A stretch of DNA of 64,000 nt from Streptomyces sp. WMMC500 (GTDB lineage Bacteria > Actinomycetota > Actinomycetes > Streptomycetales > Streptomycetaceae), in NCBI RefSeq assembly GCF_027497195.1, contig NZ_CP114905.1:6707001-6771000 (forward strand). Reading direction: 5' to 3'. The position numbers were made by a program, and so were the translations under genes. Numbering within the stretch: position 1 is the stretch's first letter; every line of letters begins with the position of its first letter. Shown in pieces: positions 25,201 through 33,197 of this stretch. The notes under the pieces were generated by a model. It ran no database searches. It was not told where the DNA came from and saw nothing but the letters and a program-made list of their open reading frames with translations.

Positions 25201-26888
25201 ACGGTGGTCGGCGGGACGTAGCCGACCTGGTCGGGGTCGAGGTCGTTGCGTACGACGACGTAGTGCAGGCCGGCGCGGGCCAGGAACGCCTGCAGCCCCG
25301 GCACCTCGCCGCCGGTCATCAGCGCCTGGTCGACGGCGTCCATCGCGCGCCGCGAGCCGGCCGTGCCGAACGGCACGTAGTCGCGCTGCGCCCAGCGGGA
25401 CTCGGCGAGCACGTCCAGCGGCTGGTCGATCGGCTTGCCCCACTCGTACGTGCCGTGCGCGGTCGCCGGCACCACCAGGGCCCGGCTGTCGGGCGAGTAC
25501 TCCTCCAGCCAGTCCGCCGTCTGCTCCCAGTGCTTGGGCAGCTTGTCGAACGCGCCCGGCTGGAGCACGTCGCCGTTGGCGTACGGCAGCAGCAGCCCCG
25601 GCAGCACCACGAGGGAGGCGATCGCGGGCACCCACACTCTGCGCCGCGGCGTGGCGCGGGTGCCGCGGCGCTCGGCGGCGACCGCGACGAAGTGCGCGAG
25701 GCCCAGGGCGAGCGCGAGGGCCAGACCGGGCTGGAACTTGTAGATGTTGCGGAACGGGCTCAGCCAACTGTCCAGCGCGTCCTGCACGCTGCCGGAGAAC
25801 GGGGCGCCCAGCGCGCCGCCGTAGCCGGCCAGCGTGACCAGCGCGACGACCATCACGGTCAGCACCAGCCAGCGCCGCTCGGGCAGGTCGCGGCGCGCGA
25901 GCCCGGCCAGGCCGAGGCCGGCGGCGAGCGCGGAGGACAGGATCGGCAGCCAGCCGGTGGCCACGGTCCAGCCGCCGGGCAGCCACTCCTCGCCGAAGTT
26001 CAGGTACGCGACCCAGTTGCCGGTGCCGCGCAGCACCTCGGTCGCCGACATCGTCGTCGTGGTGTTGTGCGCGGTCTCGATGAACGGCAGGAAGTTCTCG
26101 CCGTAGACGCCGAGGAGGAGCAGCGGCACGATCCACCACAGGCACGCCAGCGCCACCCCGGGCAGCCACCACGCCAGCAGTTTCGTGCGGCGCGGGCCGG
26201 TGCGGGTGCACACGTACAGCAGCGCGGGCACCAGCGCGGCCAGCGTGGAGGCCGCGTTGACGCCGCCCATGAACGGGATGATCAGCGCCGAGCGGGCGGC
26301 GGCGACCCGCGGGGTCAGCCGCTCGTCGAGCAGCGGCAGCAGCACCCACGGCAGCACCGCGCCGGGCAGCGCGCCGGCGGAGGTGGAGCCGACGATGATG
26401 GTGAACACGGGCCACAGCGCGTACGCGGCGGCGCCCAGCACCCGCGTCCCGGAGGTGCCGAAGCCCAGCCGGTCGGCCAGCTTCAGCGCGCCCCAGAAGG
26501 CCGCGGTGACCACGAGCGACAGCCACAGCCGCTCGGCCAGCCACGTCGGCATCTGCAGCAGATCGGTGAGCAGGTAGTACGGCAGCATCGGGAAGGCGTA
26601 GCCGAAGTACTGGTCGTGGATGCCGCCGAAGCCGTTCTGGTCGTGCCACAGCTCGCCGAGGTCGCCGGCGAACTTCCACGGGTCGACCGCCACGCCGAGC
26701 TTCGTCTCGAACGTCGTCTTCCCCGCGGAGGGGATGAGCCAGGCGACGAACGCGAGGGCCCAGAAGCCGAGCGGCCAGCGCCAACTGCGCCGGCTCTCGG
26801 GCGGCCGCGCCCCTTCCGGCCCCGCCGGGGGCGGTGGTGAGTAGGGCCTGCCGGGCGTGGCCGGCTGGGCGGGGAGCGTGGAGGTCAT
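22230..26888 (-). CDS. AftD-like alpha-(1->3)-arabinofuranosyltransferase homologue
   Basis: The 1552-residue membrane protein has an N-terminal GT-C-type region of about eleven helices (about 30-470, starting WRWPLGFWALAFVAWLIPSAGK with FETKLGVAVDPW and the HDQYFGYAFPMLPYY loop). A long extracytoplasmic part follows (about 480-1340) with carbohydrate-binding/discoidin-like segments (SVTASTSGNWMFHLPQFDPVNAFDG, then GTLDLTPLPG). C-terminal helices and a Pro-rich tail end it. This is the DUF3367/AftD architecture that adds branching arabinofuranose to mycobacterial arabinogalactan. Streptomycetes lack arabinogalactan, so the acceptor is unknown. The start at 26888 overlaps the upstream methyltransferase stop (ATGA); 26894 is an alternative. 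Confidence 0.8.
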   Translation of the reverse strand: MTSTLPAQPATPGRPYSPPPPAGPEGARPPESRRSWRWPLGFWALAFVAWLIPSAGKTTFETKLGVAVDPWKFAGDLGELWHDQNGFGGIHDQYFGYAFPMLPYYLLTDLLQMPTWLAERLWLSLVVTAAFWGALKLADRLGFGTSGTRVLGAAAYALWPVFTIIVGSTSAGALPGAVLPWVLLPLLDERLTPRVAAARSALIIPFMGGVNAASTLAALVPALLYVCTRTGPRRTKLLAWWLPGVALACLWWIVPLLLLGVYGENFLPFIETAHNTTTTMSATEVLRGTGNWVAYLNFGEEWLPGGWTVATGWLPILSSALAAGLGLAGLARRDLPERRWLVLTVMVVALVTLAGYGGALGAPFSGSVQDALDSWLSPFRNIYKFQPGLALALALGLAHFVAVAAERRGTRATPRRRVWVPAIASLVVLPGLLLPYANGDVLQPGAFDKLPKHWEQTADWLEEYSPDSRALVVPATAHGTYEWGKPIDQPLDVLAESRWAQRDYVPFGTAGSRRAMDAVDQALMTGGEVPGLQAFLARAGLHYVVVRNDLDPDQVGYVPPTTVKQTLESSGYEKVAEFGPELTGGRIPEGTPLQIEGLFSRQRAVEIFQPADGEDLRPGAAGTLNAADTAVLSGGPESLLQLSADPDWQGRPAVLAGDAHPGVDEPAVKVQTDGLRRADTRFGVVNNNTSYTYTEDEKNPSESLQDPGDEPRMIVPEQGAEHQTTAVLDGAASVTASTSGNWMFHLPQFDPVNAFDGVAQTGWAEGNPDTSKGEWLQIDFTEPTNLEGTLDLTPLPGAGVRPEPVEVEVETPRGSEVSTLQTGGRTQTVKAPAGQADWLRITIRKTEGHRTGFAGAGFAEVEIPGVSPVTRQLRLPEDARQVAADAEQISLHRGSDLGGLNPAAAETGLQRRFESGAGEYTVTGSALPVQGQELDALLDELGAADEDRINVTAGSTLPLSPQLSPRNLVDKDLTTAWIAGEDQSLTLTWPEETEISEFVLAPAGGLSARPTEVEVSTPTGAQTVGVDDNGWVRIPPVTTDRIDIKVTESESLTVHNPFADRDVQLPVGLTEVYVPALGEDAQKDLRTEPVDKDEPFELECGRGPTVAVDGQLLNTRAEGTLGDLVDRRPVGIELCPDDGEAAGPVQLESGRHAVAAGDGDALAVTDLTLTRGEPAAAAEGRDVEATDWAGDERSVTVGEGEDAYLTTYENYNDGWKATLDGEELESVRLDGWQQGFLVPADLSGEVKLEYKPAVWYDAGIFAGVAAVLALLGLAFVRAGRREVVAAEPAPPAPGWVLGALVLTAVVAVVAGPYALIVPALALLARTRAGLLAPLALVAMAGAGVAALTGAGEAVRMDEGAFSGVAQALAVLALAAALVTAERPEPAGAETGYGPDTDPEAETAAFPAYGAGVARAGAAGAAGGPPPGPGGPPGRTAGAPAGHPSPAAAPPQEPDRPTQRFWRRRSAGHAAGPAAESGAEQTPPLGTGRAGAGDAATPPLGTAQDEPRDAFVPKPPIPLSGTAGAEDGVQDTPPADAPPADTPPDGRRGENGS

Positions 26889-27628
26889 GGGCACCGCCGG
26901 AGTATGAGAAGAAGGTTCCAGGTGGCGAACTCGCGCACGCCGGGGACACGGACGACGGCCTCGGCGAGGAAGGGCCAGTAGCGGGAGCGGGCCGCGACGA
27001 CCTCGACGTCGTCCCGGGCCCGTACCGCCTTGAGCGTGGGGCCTATGTGGATGGGGAAGAGGTTCTCGCCCAGGGTGTGCTTGGGGTCGCGTCCGCTGCG
27101 CCGCCGGTAGCGGCGGCGCGCGCGGTCCGCGCCCAGGTAATGCCAGGGCGCCTGCTCGTGGCCGCCCCAGGGGGAGAGCCAGTTCGTGAACGCCACGTAC
27201 AGCAGGCCGCCGGGCTTGGTGACCCGGATCAGCTCGCTGAGGAAGGTCTCGGGATCGGCCACGTGCTCCAGCACGTTGGAGGAGAAGGCGACGTCGGCGA
27301 CGCCGTCGGCGAGCGGCAGCAGATAGCCGTCGGCGACCACGGCACCGGTCGTGACGTCCGGGCCGGCCGCTGCGCCGGACATCTCACCGGCGTCGCAGTC
27401 GAAGAGGTACGCCTCGGCCCCGCGGCTGCGGAACTCCTCCGTGAACCAGCCCCCGCCGCCGCCGACGTCGACGACCAACCGGCCCTTGAGCGGCGTGATC
27501 CGCTCGACCTGGTCCGCCGCGTCCCGCGCCAGCAGGCTGTAGGCGTGCGCGGGGTCGTCCTGTTCCTTCATGAAGGCGCGGAAGAGGGCGACCGACCGCC
27601 GGATGGAGGGGTCCCGCACTGCTGTCAT
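26885..27628 (-). CDS. class I SAM-dependent methyltransferase (Rv0224c-like)
   Basis: The 247-residue protein has SAM motif I RLVVDVGGGGGWFTEEF and the downstream VLEHVADPETFLSELIRVTKPGGLLYVAFTN. A substrate-side segment WGGHEQAPWHYLG is unlike small-molecule enzymes and resembles mycobacterial Rv0224c, which as I recall neighbours Rv0225 and Rv0227c. It overlaps both flanking genes by 4 bp (ATGA): the glycosyltransferase upstream and the AftD homologue downstream, so the three are co-translated. Sugar or lipid-linked glycan methylation is the likely job. Confidence 0.8.
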   Translation of the reverse strand: MTAVRDPSIRRSVALFRAFMKEQDDPAHAYSLLARDAADQVERITPLKGRLVVDVGGGGGWFTEEFRSRGAEAYLFDCDAGEMSGAAAGPDVTTGAVVADGYLLPLADGVADVAFSSNVLEHVADPETFLSELIRVTKPGGLLYVAFTNWLSPWGGHEQAPWHYLGADRARRRYRRRSGRDPKHTLGENLFPIHIGPTLKAVRARDDVEVVAARSRYWPFLAEAVVRVPGVREFATWNLLLILRRCP

Positions 27629-28860
27629 CCCTCCCGCTTCTCGGGCCGGCCGGCGCGGGCGAGCGCCTCGTCGGCGACGGTACGGAAGTCGCGTACCGTC
27701 GCCTCCCAGCTCAGCCGGGTGGCGCGGCGCCGGGCCGCGGCGCCGAGGGCGGCCCGCCGCTCCTCGCTGAGCGCGAGGGCGCACCAGTGGGCGGCGAAAG
27801 CGCTCTCGCCGCGCGCCAGCATGCCGGTGTCGCCGTCGCGGATGGAGTCGCGCAGGCCCGGTATGTCGAAGCCGATCGCGGGGGTGCCGCGCACCGCGGC
27901 CTCGGTCACCACCAGGCCCCAGCCCTCGACGAGGGAGGGGTGCAGCAGCAGCCAGGAGGAGGCGAGGAGGCGGTGCTTCTCGCCCTCGGAGACGTGGCCG
28001 GTGAACGTCACGCCGGGGCCCGCCATCGCTTCGAGCCGGCCGCGCTCGGGGCCGGTGCCGACGATGACGAGACGGCCGCCGGTGACCGGGCGCACCCGCT
28101 CCCACAGCCGCAGCAGCAGGTCGATGCGCTTGTACTCCACCAGCCGCCCCATCGCCAGGAACAGCGGCTCGGGCGACTTCGGCGGCAGCGGGCCCGGGTC
28201 CTCGACGCCGTTGTGGACGACCCGTATCCGCTTGGGGTCGACGCCGATGTTGCGCAGGGCGGCGGCGGTGGAGGAGGAGACGGCGACCAGGAGGTTGCCG
28301 CGGTGCGCGCCGGCGAGCGCCCAGTGCTCCAGGCGGCGGCCGAGCCTGGCCAGGGGCCCGGGGTAGCGCATCGCCCACAGCTCGGTGTGCACGTGGTTGA
28401 CCAGGCAGAGGGAGGGGCCGCGGTGCCACAGCGGCGCCAGGTAGGGCATGCCGTTGCAGACCTCGACCAGCAGGTCGGTGCCGCCGACGTGGCGGGAGAG
28501 CGCGCGGCGCGCGCGCAGGAAGTGCCCGGCGTCCCCGCCCGCGGACACGACGCGGTAGTCGCGGTACGCGGCCGGGCCCCCGCAGACCAGGGTCACCTGG
28601 TGGCCGTGGTCGGTCAGGCCGCCGGCGAGCCGGTCCACGAGCAGTTCGGAGCCGCCCGCGGCGGGGTTGCCGAGGTCGCGGCGGGCCAGGAAGGTGATCC
28701 GCCGGGCGGCGTGGCCGTTGCTCGTCCCTTCGGCGGCACGGCCTTCGGCGGCACGGCCTTCCGCGGTCCGGCTCGCGGGCACGCCGGCGCCGCCGGCCGG
28801 GTGCGGGTGCGTACGCCGGAGCGCGTCCGCGTCCAGGGACGGGGGTACGTGCTGGGGCAT
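27625..28860 (-). CDS. GT4-family glycosyltransferase (Rv0225-like)
   Basis: The 411-residue protein has the GT-B fold of GT4 enzymes: N-terminal ITFLARRDLGNPAAGGSELLVDRLAGGL, linker RIRVVHNGVE, nucleotide-sugar side FLAMGRLVEYKRIDLLLRLW and the E-x7-E motif EGWGLVVTE. The N-terminal 50 residues are disordered (Pro, Ala, repeated RAAEG). ATG at 28860 follows a GGAG motif; an in-frame ATG at 28923 has none. It leads the operon glycosyltransferase-methyltransferase-AftD. The donor sugar cannot be told from sequence. Confidence 0.85.
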   Translation of the reverse strand: MPQHVPPSLDADALRRTHPHPAGGAGVPASRTAEGRAAEGRAAEGTSNGHAARRITFLARRDLGNPAAGGSELLVDRLAGGLTDHGHQVTLVCGGPAAYRDYRVVSAGGDAGHFLRARRALSRHVGGTDLLVEVCNGMPYLAPLWHRGPSLCLVNHVHTELWAMRYPGPLARLGRRLEHWALAGAHRGNLLVAVSSSTAAALRNIGVDPKRIRVVHNGVEDPGPLPPKSPEPLFLAMGRLVEYKRIDLLLRLWERVRPVTGGRLVIVGTGPERGRLEAMAGPGVTFTGHVSEGEKHRLLASSWLLLHPSLVEGWGLVVTEAAVRGTPAIGFDIPGLRDSIRDGDTGMLARGESAFAAHWCALALSEERRAALGAAARRRATRLSWEATVRDFRTVADEALARAGRPEKREG

Positions 28861-28971
28861 CGGCGCTCCAACTCGTCTCAGGGTGCGGGCGGGATTATCG
28901 GGGCCGTTCGTGGGGTGCGGCATGGCGGTCGGGGAGGGGTGTCGGGGAGGAGTGCGGACGGAAGGGGGCGA

Positions 28972-29005
28972 CGGGGACGCCGGCCGGGGGAAACCGGCGT
29001 CCCCG
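28972..29005 (-). terminator. terminator between DUF3068 and glycosyltransferase genes
   Basis: CGGGGACGCCGG (28972-28983) pairs perfectly over 12 bp with 28994-29005, with a 10-nt loop. It lies 24 bp after the DUF3068 stop on the reverse strand, which implies a separate promoter for the glycosyltransferase operon in 28861-28971. Confidence 0.75.
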
Positions 29006-29029
29006 TCGCGGGGTGGGGGGTGGGGGGCA

Positions 29030-30040
29030 TCAGGCCGCGACCGGCTGGGGCGGCACGCCGTCCGGCTCCCGGTCGCGGTCCGGCTCGTCCGGCCGGCCGC
29101 CGCGGGCCAGCAGCACGGCGCCGGCTCCCGCGAGTACGAAACCGGCCACGAGGGCGACGACCGGCAGGGTCTCACCGACCAGCTTCAGCCTGCTGCTGTC
29201 CTCGTCGGCGAGGTCGACCTGCTCCTTCTGCGTCTCCTCGGTGAACTCGATGCCGTCGCTCTGCAGCAGCGTGACCTCGTCGGTCCCGCCGCCGGGCTGG
29301 CGCAGCGTCTTCTTCGGCGCGATGGAGGCGTAGATGATGCGGCCGGTGCGCTCGTCGGCGACGAGCTCGATCTTCTCGTTGGCGTACCACTCGTCGGCGA
29401 ACACCTGGTCCTTGTCGGGCAGCCCGACCATCACCCCCGGCACCTGCCGGGTGCCGGTCTTGACGGGCTCGATCTCGCCGGTGAAGGCGAGGCCGGTGTA
29501 GCCCTGGATCTTCCGCTCGCCGGCGTACTGCAGCGCCACGGTGTCCTGGGCGGTGCTGTCCCACCAGCGGTAGGTGTCCTTCTCGACGTCGAAGGGGAAC
29601 TTCAGGTACGCGTCGCCGGCGAACTGCTTGCCCTTGACCCCGGTGTTCTCGTCGCAGCAGTGCTCCGGCGCGTTGGTCTCGCGGTTCATGACCCACCGCT
29701 CGGTGGTGAACTGGAACGCGCGGCGCGGATCGTCGATCTCCCGCGTCAGCGGGGTGTCGATGGCGGTGGCGGCGTCCCAGACGGCGGTGTCGTCGTCGCT
29801 GGCGGCCACGTCGCCCAGCACCCGCCGGACGATGGTCAGCTCCTGGTTGTCGCGTTCCTTCTGCGCGTCGGTGTCGTAGAAGGTCCCGGTGCCCTCGTAG
29901 CGGGTCGTCGAGTCGATGTCGACGGGATTGAGCTTGGCCCGCGGTTCGACGTAGAACGCGAGCATGGGGGCGAGCACGAGCAGGAAGACGCCCAACCCCA
30001 GCAGGATGAGGGACAGGGGTGACGCGGTACGGCGGCTCAT
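29030..30040 (-). CDS. DUF3068 (PorA-like) membrane protein, Rv0227c-type
   Basis: The 336-residue protein has an N-terminal membrane anchor (about 10-31, LILLGLGVFLLVLAPMLAFYV), a large extracytoplasmic beta-rich domain (about 32-285) and a C-terminal helix (about 288-310), then a short charged tail. This two-anchor layout with YVEPRAKLNPVDID and KFPFDVEKDTYRWWD is the DUF3068 family, including essential mycobacterial Rv0227c. A CC pair at about 129-130 lies outside the membrane. Function is unknown; it is consistently found near arabinosyltransferase-type genes. Confidence 0.8.
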   Translation of the reverse strand: MSRRTASPLSLILLGLGVFLLVLAPMLAFYVEPRAKLNPVDIDSTTRYEGTGTFYDTDAQKERDNQELTIVRRVLGDVAASDDDTAVWDAATAIDTPLTREIDDPRRAFQFTTERWVMNRETNAPEHCCDENTGVKGKQFAGDAYLKFPFDVEKDTYRWWDSTAQDTVALQYAGERKIQGYTGLAFTGEIEPVKTGTRQVPGVMVGLPDKDQVFADEWYANEKIELVADERTGRIIYASIAPKKTLRQPGGGTDEVTLLQSDGIEFTEETQKEQVDLADEDSSRLKLVGETLPVVALVAGFVLAGAGAVLLARGGRPDEPDRDREPDGVPPQPVAA

Positions 30041-30124
30041 GCTGCACTCCCGGCAGGGGCTGGTTTACGACGCTGGTTTGTCACCGCGGTGCAAGTTCTA
30101 CGGGTCGGTAACGTAAGGCTGTGC

Positions 30125-30154
30125 TTGACAGGGTGTCAATGCTGCTCCCACACT
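30125..30154 (+). promoter_or_regulatory. promoter with palindromic -35 region before the DUF2613-like gene
   Basis: TTGACA (30125-30130) is followed 18 bp later by CACACT (30149-30154), a weak -10 box. Transcription would start within about two bases of the ATG at 30163, so the mRNA is probably leaderless. The -35 lies inside the palindrome TGACA-GGG-TGTCA (30126-30138), a candidate operator. Confidence 0.45.
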
Positions 30155-30162
30155 CAGCGTCC

Positions 30163-30306
30163 ATGCAGAACCGACTGGTAGCCGCCGTGGTGACCAGCGT
30201 CGCCGCCGCCGCTCTCGCCGTGGGCGCAGCCCTCGGCCTGGTGGCCGCGCTGAACGTCACCCCGGATCAGCCCAACGTCCCGCTCATCAGCTTCGACGGT
30301 CGCTGA
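30163..30306 (+). CDS. DUF2613-like small membrane protein (Rv0236A-type)
   Basis: The 47-residue protein has one hydrophobic helix (about 5-29, LVAAVVTSVAAAALAVGAAL) and a short outside tail with TPDQPNVPLISFDGR. It resembles the DUF2613 small secreted/membrane proteins; in mycobacteria the family member Rv0236A lies next to aftD. Here it is divergent from the DUF3068 gene and a few kilobases from the AftD homologue, which supports the call. There is no ribosome binding site and the promoter suggests leaderless translation. A longer frame from GTG 30121 would overlap the -35 box and is unlikely. Confidence 0.65.
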   Translation: MQNRLVAAVVTSVAAAALAVGAALGLVAALNVTPDQPNVPLISFDGR

Positions 30307-30318
30307 CCTGGTATTCGT

Positions 30319-30343
30319 CCCCGCCGCGCAGGCCGCGGCGGGG
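30319..30343 (+). terminator. terminator of the DUF2613-like gene
   Basis: CCCCGCCGCG (30319-30328) pairs perfectly with CGCGGCGGGG (30334-30343) across a 5-nt loop, 12 bp after the stop, and is followed by GCTTTG. Confidence 0.75.
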
Positions 30344-30500
30344 GCTTTGCCACGCCCTGGCGGCCGGCGGCGAGACGGCCGGGACACGCCGAGGACACGG
30401 TGGCATACCGATGGCGAATCTTTGTCGACCAGGTGACAAGTAGTCACCGCCCGGCGGCGCGCCGCGAGCGCCGGGCGCCGGCATCCGGACTCCGCCTGCC

Positions 30501-30526
30501 ACCCGCGCGCGCCGGCGCGCGCGGGT
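30501..30526. terminator. bidirectional hairpin at the end of the SpoIIE-type gene
   Basis: A perfect 26-bp palindrome (ACCCGCGCGCGCC mirrored) is directly followed by TTTT on the forward strand and lies 2 bp beyond the stop codon of the reverse-strand phosphatase gene. It can stop transcription from both sides. Confidence 0.7.
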
Positions 30527-30528
30527 TT

Positions 30529-32586
30529 TCAGCCGAATTCCGCCCACACGCACTTGTCGTTGCCGCGCGACTCCACGCCCCACACGTCCGCCAGCATGTC
30601 CACCAGCAGCAGCCCGCGGCCCGAGACGCCCGCTTCGCCCGGTTCGCGGCGGTGGGGCAGTGCGCTGGAGCGGTCCTCGACCTCGACGCGCAGCCGGGGT
30701 TCCGGCGTGCTCAGCGGGCGGATCGTCACCACCGCCGGGCCGTCGGTGTGCAGCAGCGCGTTGGTGATCAGCTCGTCGGAGACCAGCTCGATCTCGTCCG
30801 CGCGCTCGCCGGCGCCCCAGGAGCGCACCGCGCTGCGGATCATGTGGCGGGCGGCGGAGAGCGCGTCGGGGTCGGAGGCCGGGATGTACTGGCGCAGCCG
30901 GCCGCCGGGCTGCGCGGTGTCGCCCGCGGTGCGGCGCAGTATCACCAGCGCCATGTCGTCCTGGATGTGCCGCTCGTCCACCACGTCGCAGAGCCGGTCC
31001 GACAGCTCGCCGATGTCGCGCGGCCCGGTGCGTACGAGCTCGGCGAGTTGCGCCAGGCCGTCGTCCAGGTCGGCGCCGGGGACCTCCACCAGGCCGTCGG
31101 TGCACATCAGCAGTGCGTCGCCGGGGTCGAGGGTCAGGGTCGTCACGGGGTAGTCGAGCGGGCCGAACGTCGCGGAGAGCCCGAGCGGGAGCCCGCCCGG
31201 CACGGTCAGCCAGCGGCAGCCGCCGTCGGTGTGCCGGACGAGGGGGTCGATGTGCCCGGCACGGACCAGTTGCAGCGCGCCGCTGGACAGGTCGATCTCC
31301 GCGTACGTGCAGGTGGCGAAGCGCTCGGTGTCCAGCTCGTGCAGGAACTCCGAGGCGCGGGCCATCACGGTGGCCGGCGCGTGGCCCTCGCCCGCGTACG
31401 CCCGCAGCACGATGCGCAGTTGTCCCATCACCGCGGCGGCCTTCGTGTCGTGGCCCTGGACGTCGCCGATGACGACGCCGACCCGGCCGCCGGGCAGCGC
31501 GATCACGTCGTACCAGTCGCCGCCGATGCCCTGCCCCTCGTGCGCCGGCCGGTAGCGCACGGCGACCTCCGCGCCCGGCACCTCGGGGATGCTGCGCGGC
31601 AGCATGGCCTGCTGCAACTCACCGGCGAGGTCGTGCTCGCGGTCGTGCAGCTTGGCGCGCTGGAGGCTCTGCCCGATGCCGCTGCTCAGCGCGATCAGCA
31701 GGTTGCGCTCCTCCGGCGAGAAGGCGCTCTTGCCGCGGTAGGACAGCCCGAGCGCCCCGATGACGCGCCCCTCGGCGATCAGCGGCAGGTACGCGGCGGA
31801 GTCGATGCCCAGGGACTCCGCGTGCGGGTAGAGCCGCGGGTACGCGGCGGCGAACTCCGCCCGCGAGAGCACCAGCCGCGGCCGGCCCGTACGCACCACC
31901 TCGCTCATCGGCAGCCCGGGGTCGTCGACCCGGACGTACTCCGCGAGCTGCGACTCCCTGCCCTCGCCCACGGTGACGATCCGGATCCGGCCCGCCTCAG
32001 CCAGGCCGAGGATCATGTTCACCGCGCCGAGCCGGGCCAGCCCCTCCGGGCCGCCGAGCACCCCGATCACGTCCTGCACGGTGCTGGCGTTCGCCAGCGC
32101 CGCCGCGGTCTGCTGTATGACGCCGGTCTGCCGGCGCCGCTCCTGGTCCAGCGCGAACTGCTGCGCGGAGAAGTTCAGCTCCAGCGTGGCGTCGCGGACC
32201 ATGCCGACGACGCGGTGCGCGCGCCCGCCGTCGTCGCGGAGGATGGTGCCCTGGGCGTGCGTCAGGCGGGTCGTGCCGTCGCGGAGCTGCACCCGCAGGT
32301 ACGCGCTGTAGGCGGGGCGGCCGTGCGCGATGGCCTGGGAGATCAGCGCTTCGAGCCGCGCGCGCTCCTCCTTGGTGAGGCGCGAGCCGAGCGTCCCGGG
32401 GGCGCCGTCGAACTCCTCCGGCCGCAGGTCCATGACCCGCAGCGCCCCCTCGTCCAGGTGCATCTGCCCGCGGGCGAGATCCCAGTCGAAGCTGCCCATG
32501 TGGTTCAGCTCCATGCTGAGAGCCGCGGGCGCGGGCCAGTCGCCGGCCTCCCGGGCCGGTGCCGCCGGGCCTCCCCGGTCGCTCAT
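30529..32586 (-). CDS. PAS-GAF-SpoIIE phosphatase-HATPase signalling protein
   Basis: The 685-residue soluble protein has four modules. They are a PAS domain (about 20-145, MGSFDWDLARGQMHLDEGALRVMD), a GAF domain (about 165-325), a PP2C-type SpoIIE phosphatase (about 345-545, AVRYRPAHEGQGIGGDWYDV and the metal Asp in VVIGDVQGHD, later LLMCTDGLVEV) and an RsbW-like HATPase_c domain (about 560-685, ELVSDELITNALLHTDG and GRGLLLVDMLADVWG). Streptomycetes have many such proteins that balance anti-sigma and anti-anti-sigma factors. Phosphatase and kinase halves in one chain suggest a self-contained switch. The signal sensed is unknown and no sigma gene is adjacent. Confidence 0.9.
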   Translation of the reverse strand: MSDRGGPAAPAREAGDWPAPAALSMELNHMGSFDWDLARGQMHLDEGALRVMDLRPEEFDGAPGTLGSRLTKEERARLEALISQAIAHGRPAYSAYLRVQLRDGTTRLTHAQGTILRDDGGRAHRVVGMVRDATLELNFSAQQFALDQERRRQTGVIQQTAAALANASTVQDVIGVLGGPEGLARLGAVNMILGLAEAGRIRIVTVGEGRESQLAEYVRVDDPGLPMSEVVRTGRPRLVLSRAEFAAAYPRLYPHAESLGIDSAAYLPLIAEGRVIGALGLSYRGKSAFSPEERNLLIALSSGIGQSLQRAKLHDREHDLAGELQQAMLPRSIPEVPGAEVAVRYRPAHEGQGIGGDWYDVIALPGGRVGVVIGDVQGHDTKAAAVMGQLRIVLRAYAGEGHAPATVMARASEFLHELDTERFATCTYAEIDLSSGALQLVRAGHIDPLVRHTDGGCRWLTVPGGLPLGLSATFGPLDYPVTTLTLDPGDALLMCTDGLVEVPGADLDDGLAQLAELVRTGPRDIGELSDRLCDVVDERHIQDDMALVILRRTAGDTAQPGGRLRQYIPASDPDALSAARHMIRSAVRSWGAGERADEIELVSDELITNALLHTDGPAVVTIRPLSTPEPRLRVEVEDRSSALPHRREPGEAGVSGRGLLLVDMLADVWGVESRGNDKCVWAEFG

Positions 32587-32694
32587 GCTGTTACTTTCAC
32601 ACTTTTTGTACGGATATTCGAGTGAGCCGCCATTCTACGCGCCGCGCGGCACAATCCGGTGGCGCCGCCCGCGCCGCCCCGGCATGCTGAGCCC

Positions 32695-33183
32695 ATGCTG
32701 ATCAGGGACGCCACCGCCGACGACTGGCCCGCCATCTGGCCTTTCTTCCACCGGATCGTCGCCGCCGGCGAGACCTATCCCTACCCCCTGGACATGAGCG
32801 CCGAGCAGGGCCGCGAGGTGTGGCTGCCGCCGCCCCCGGACCGTACGACCGTCGCCGTCGACGACGAGGGCCTGATCGTGGGCTCGGCGAAGATGAACGC
32901 CAACCGGCAGGGCAACGGCGACCACGTCGCCAGCGCGAGCTACATGGTCGACCCGGACCGGCACGCGCGCGGCACCGGCCGCGCGCTGTGCGAGGACTCC
33001 CTGCGCTGGGCGCGCGCCCGCGGCTTCCTGTCCATGGAGTTCAACGCGGTGGTCGAGACCAACATCTACGCCGTGAAGCTCTACGAGTCCCTCGGCTTCC
33101 GCATCACCGGCACCCAGCCCCGGGCCTTCCGCCATCCCACCGAGGGCCTGGTCGGCCTGCACTGCATGCACGTCGACCTCTGA
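32695..33183 (+). CDS. GNAT-family N-acetyltransferase
   Basis: The 162-residue protein has the GNAT fold: LIRDATADDWPAIWPFFHRIV start, beta-4/helix-3 acetyl-CoA motif VDPDRHARGTGRALCEDSLRWA (motif A, about 80-101) and YESLGFRITG (motif B). It resembles the phosphinothricin/L-amino-acid acetyltransferase group (PYP in the GETYPYPLDM loop). ATG at 32695 begins the conserved LIRDA strand. It stands alone next to the signalling protein; the substrate is unknown. Confidence 0.85.
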   Translation: MLIRDATADDWPAIWPFFHRIVAAGETYPYPLDMSAEQGREVWLPPPPDRTTVAVDDEGLIVGSAKMNANRQGNGDHVASASYMVDPDRHARGTGRALCEDSLRWARARGFLSMEFNAVVETNIYAVKLYESLGFRITGTQPRAFRHPTEGLVGLHCMHVDL

Positions 33184-33197
33184 CCTCGGTGACCTCG

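Noticed and set aside
22209-26840. A 1543-codon forward-strand open frame opposite the AftD-like gene
   Set aside because: It is the mirror of the GC-biased third-codon pattern of the real gene. The translation is low-complexity (Arg, Gly, Val, Ala) without recognisable domains, whereas the reverse frame has membrane helices and family motifs.
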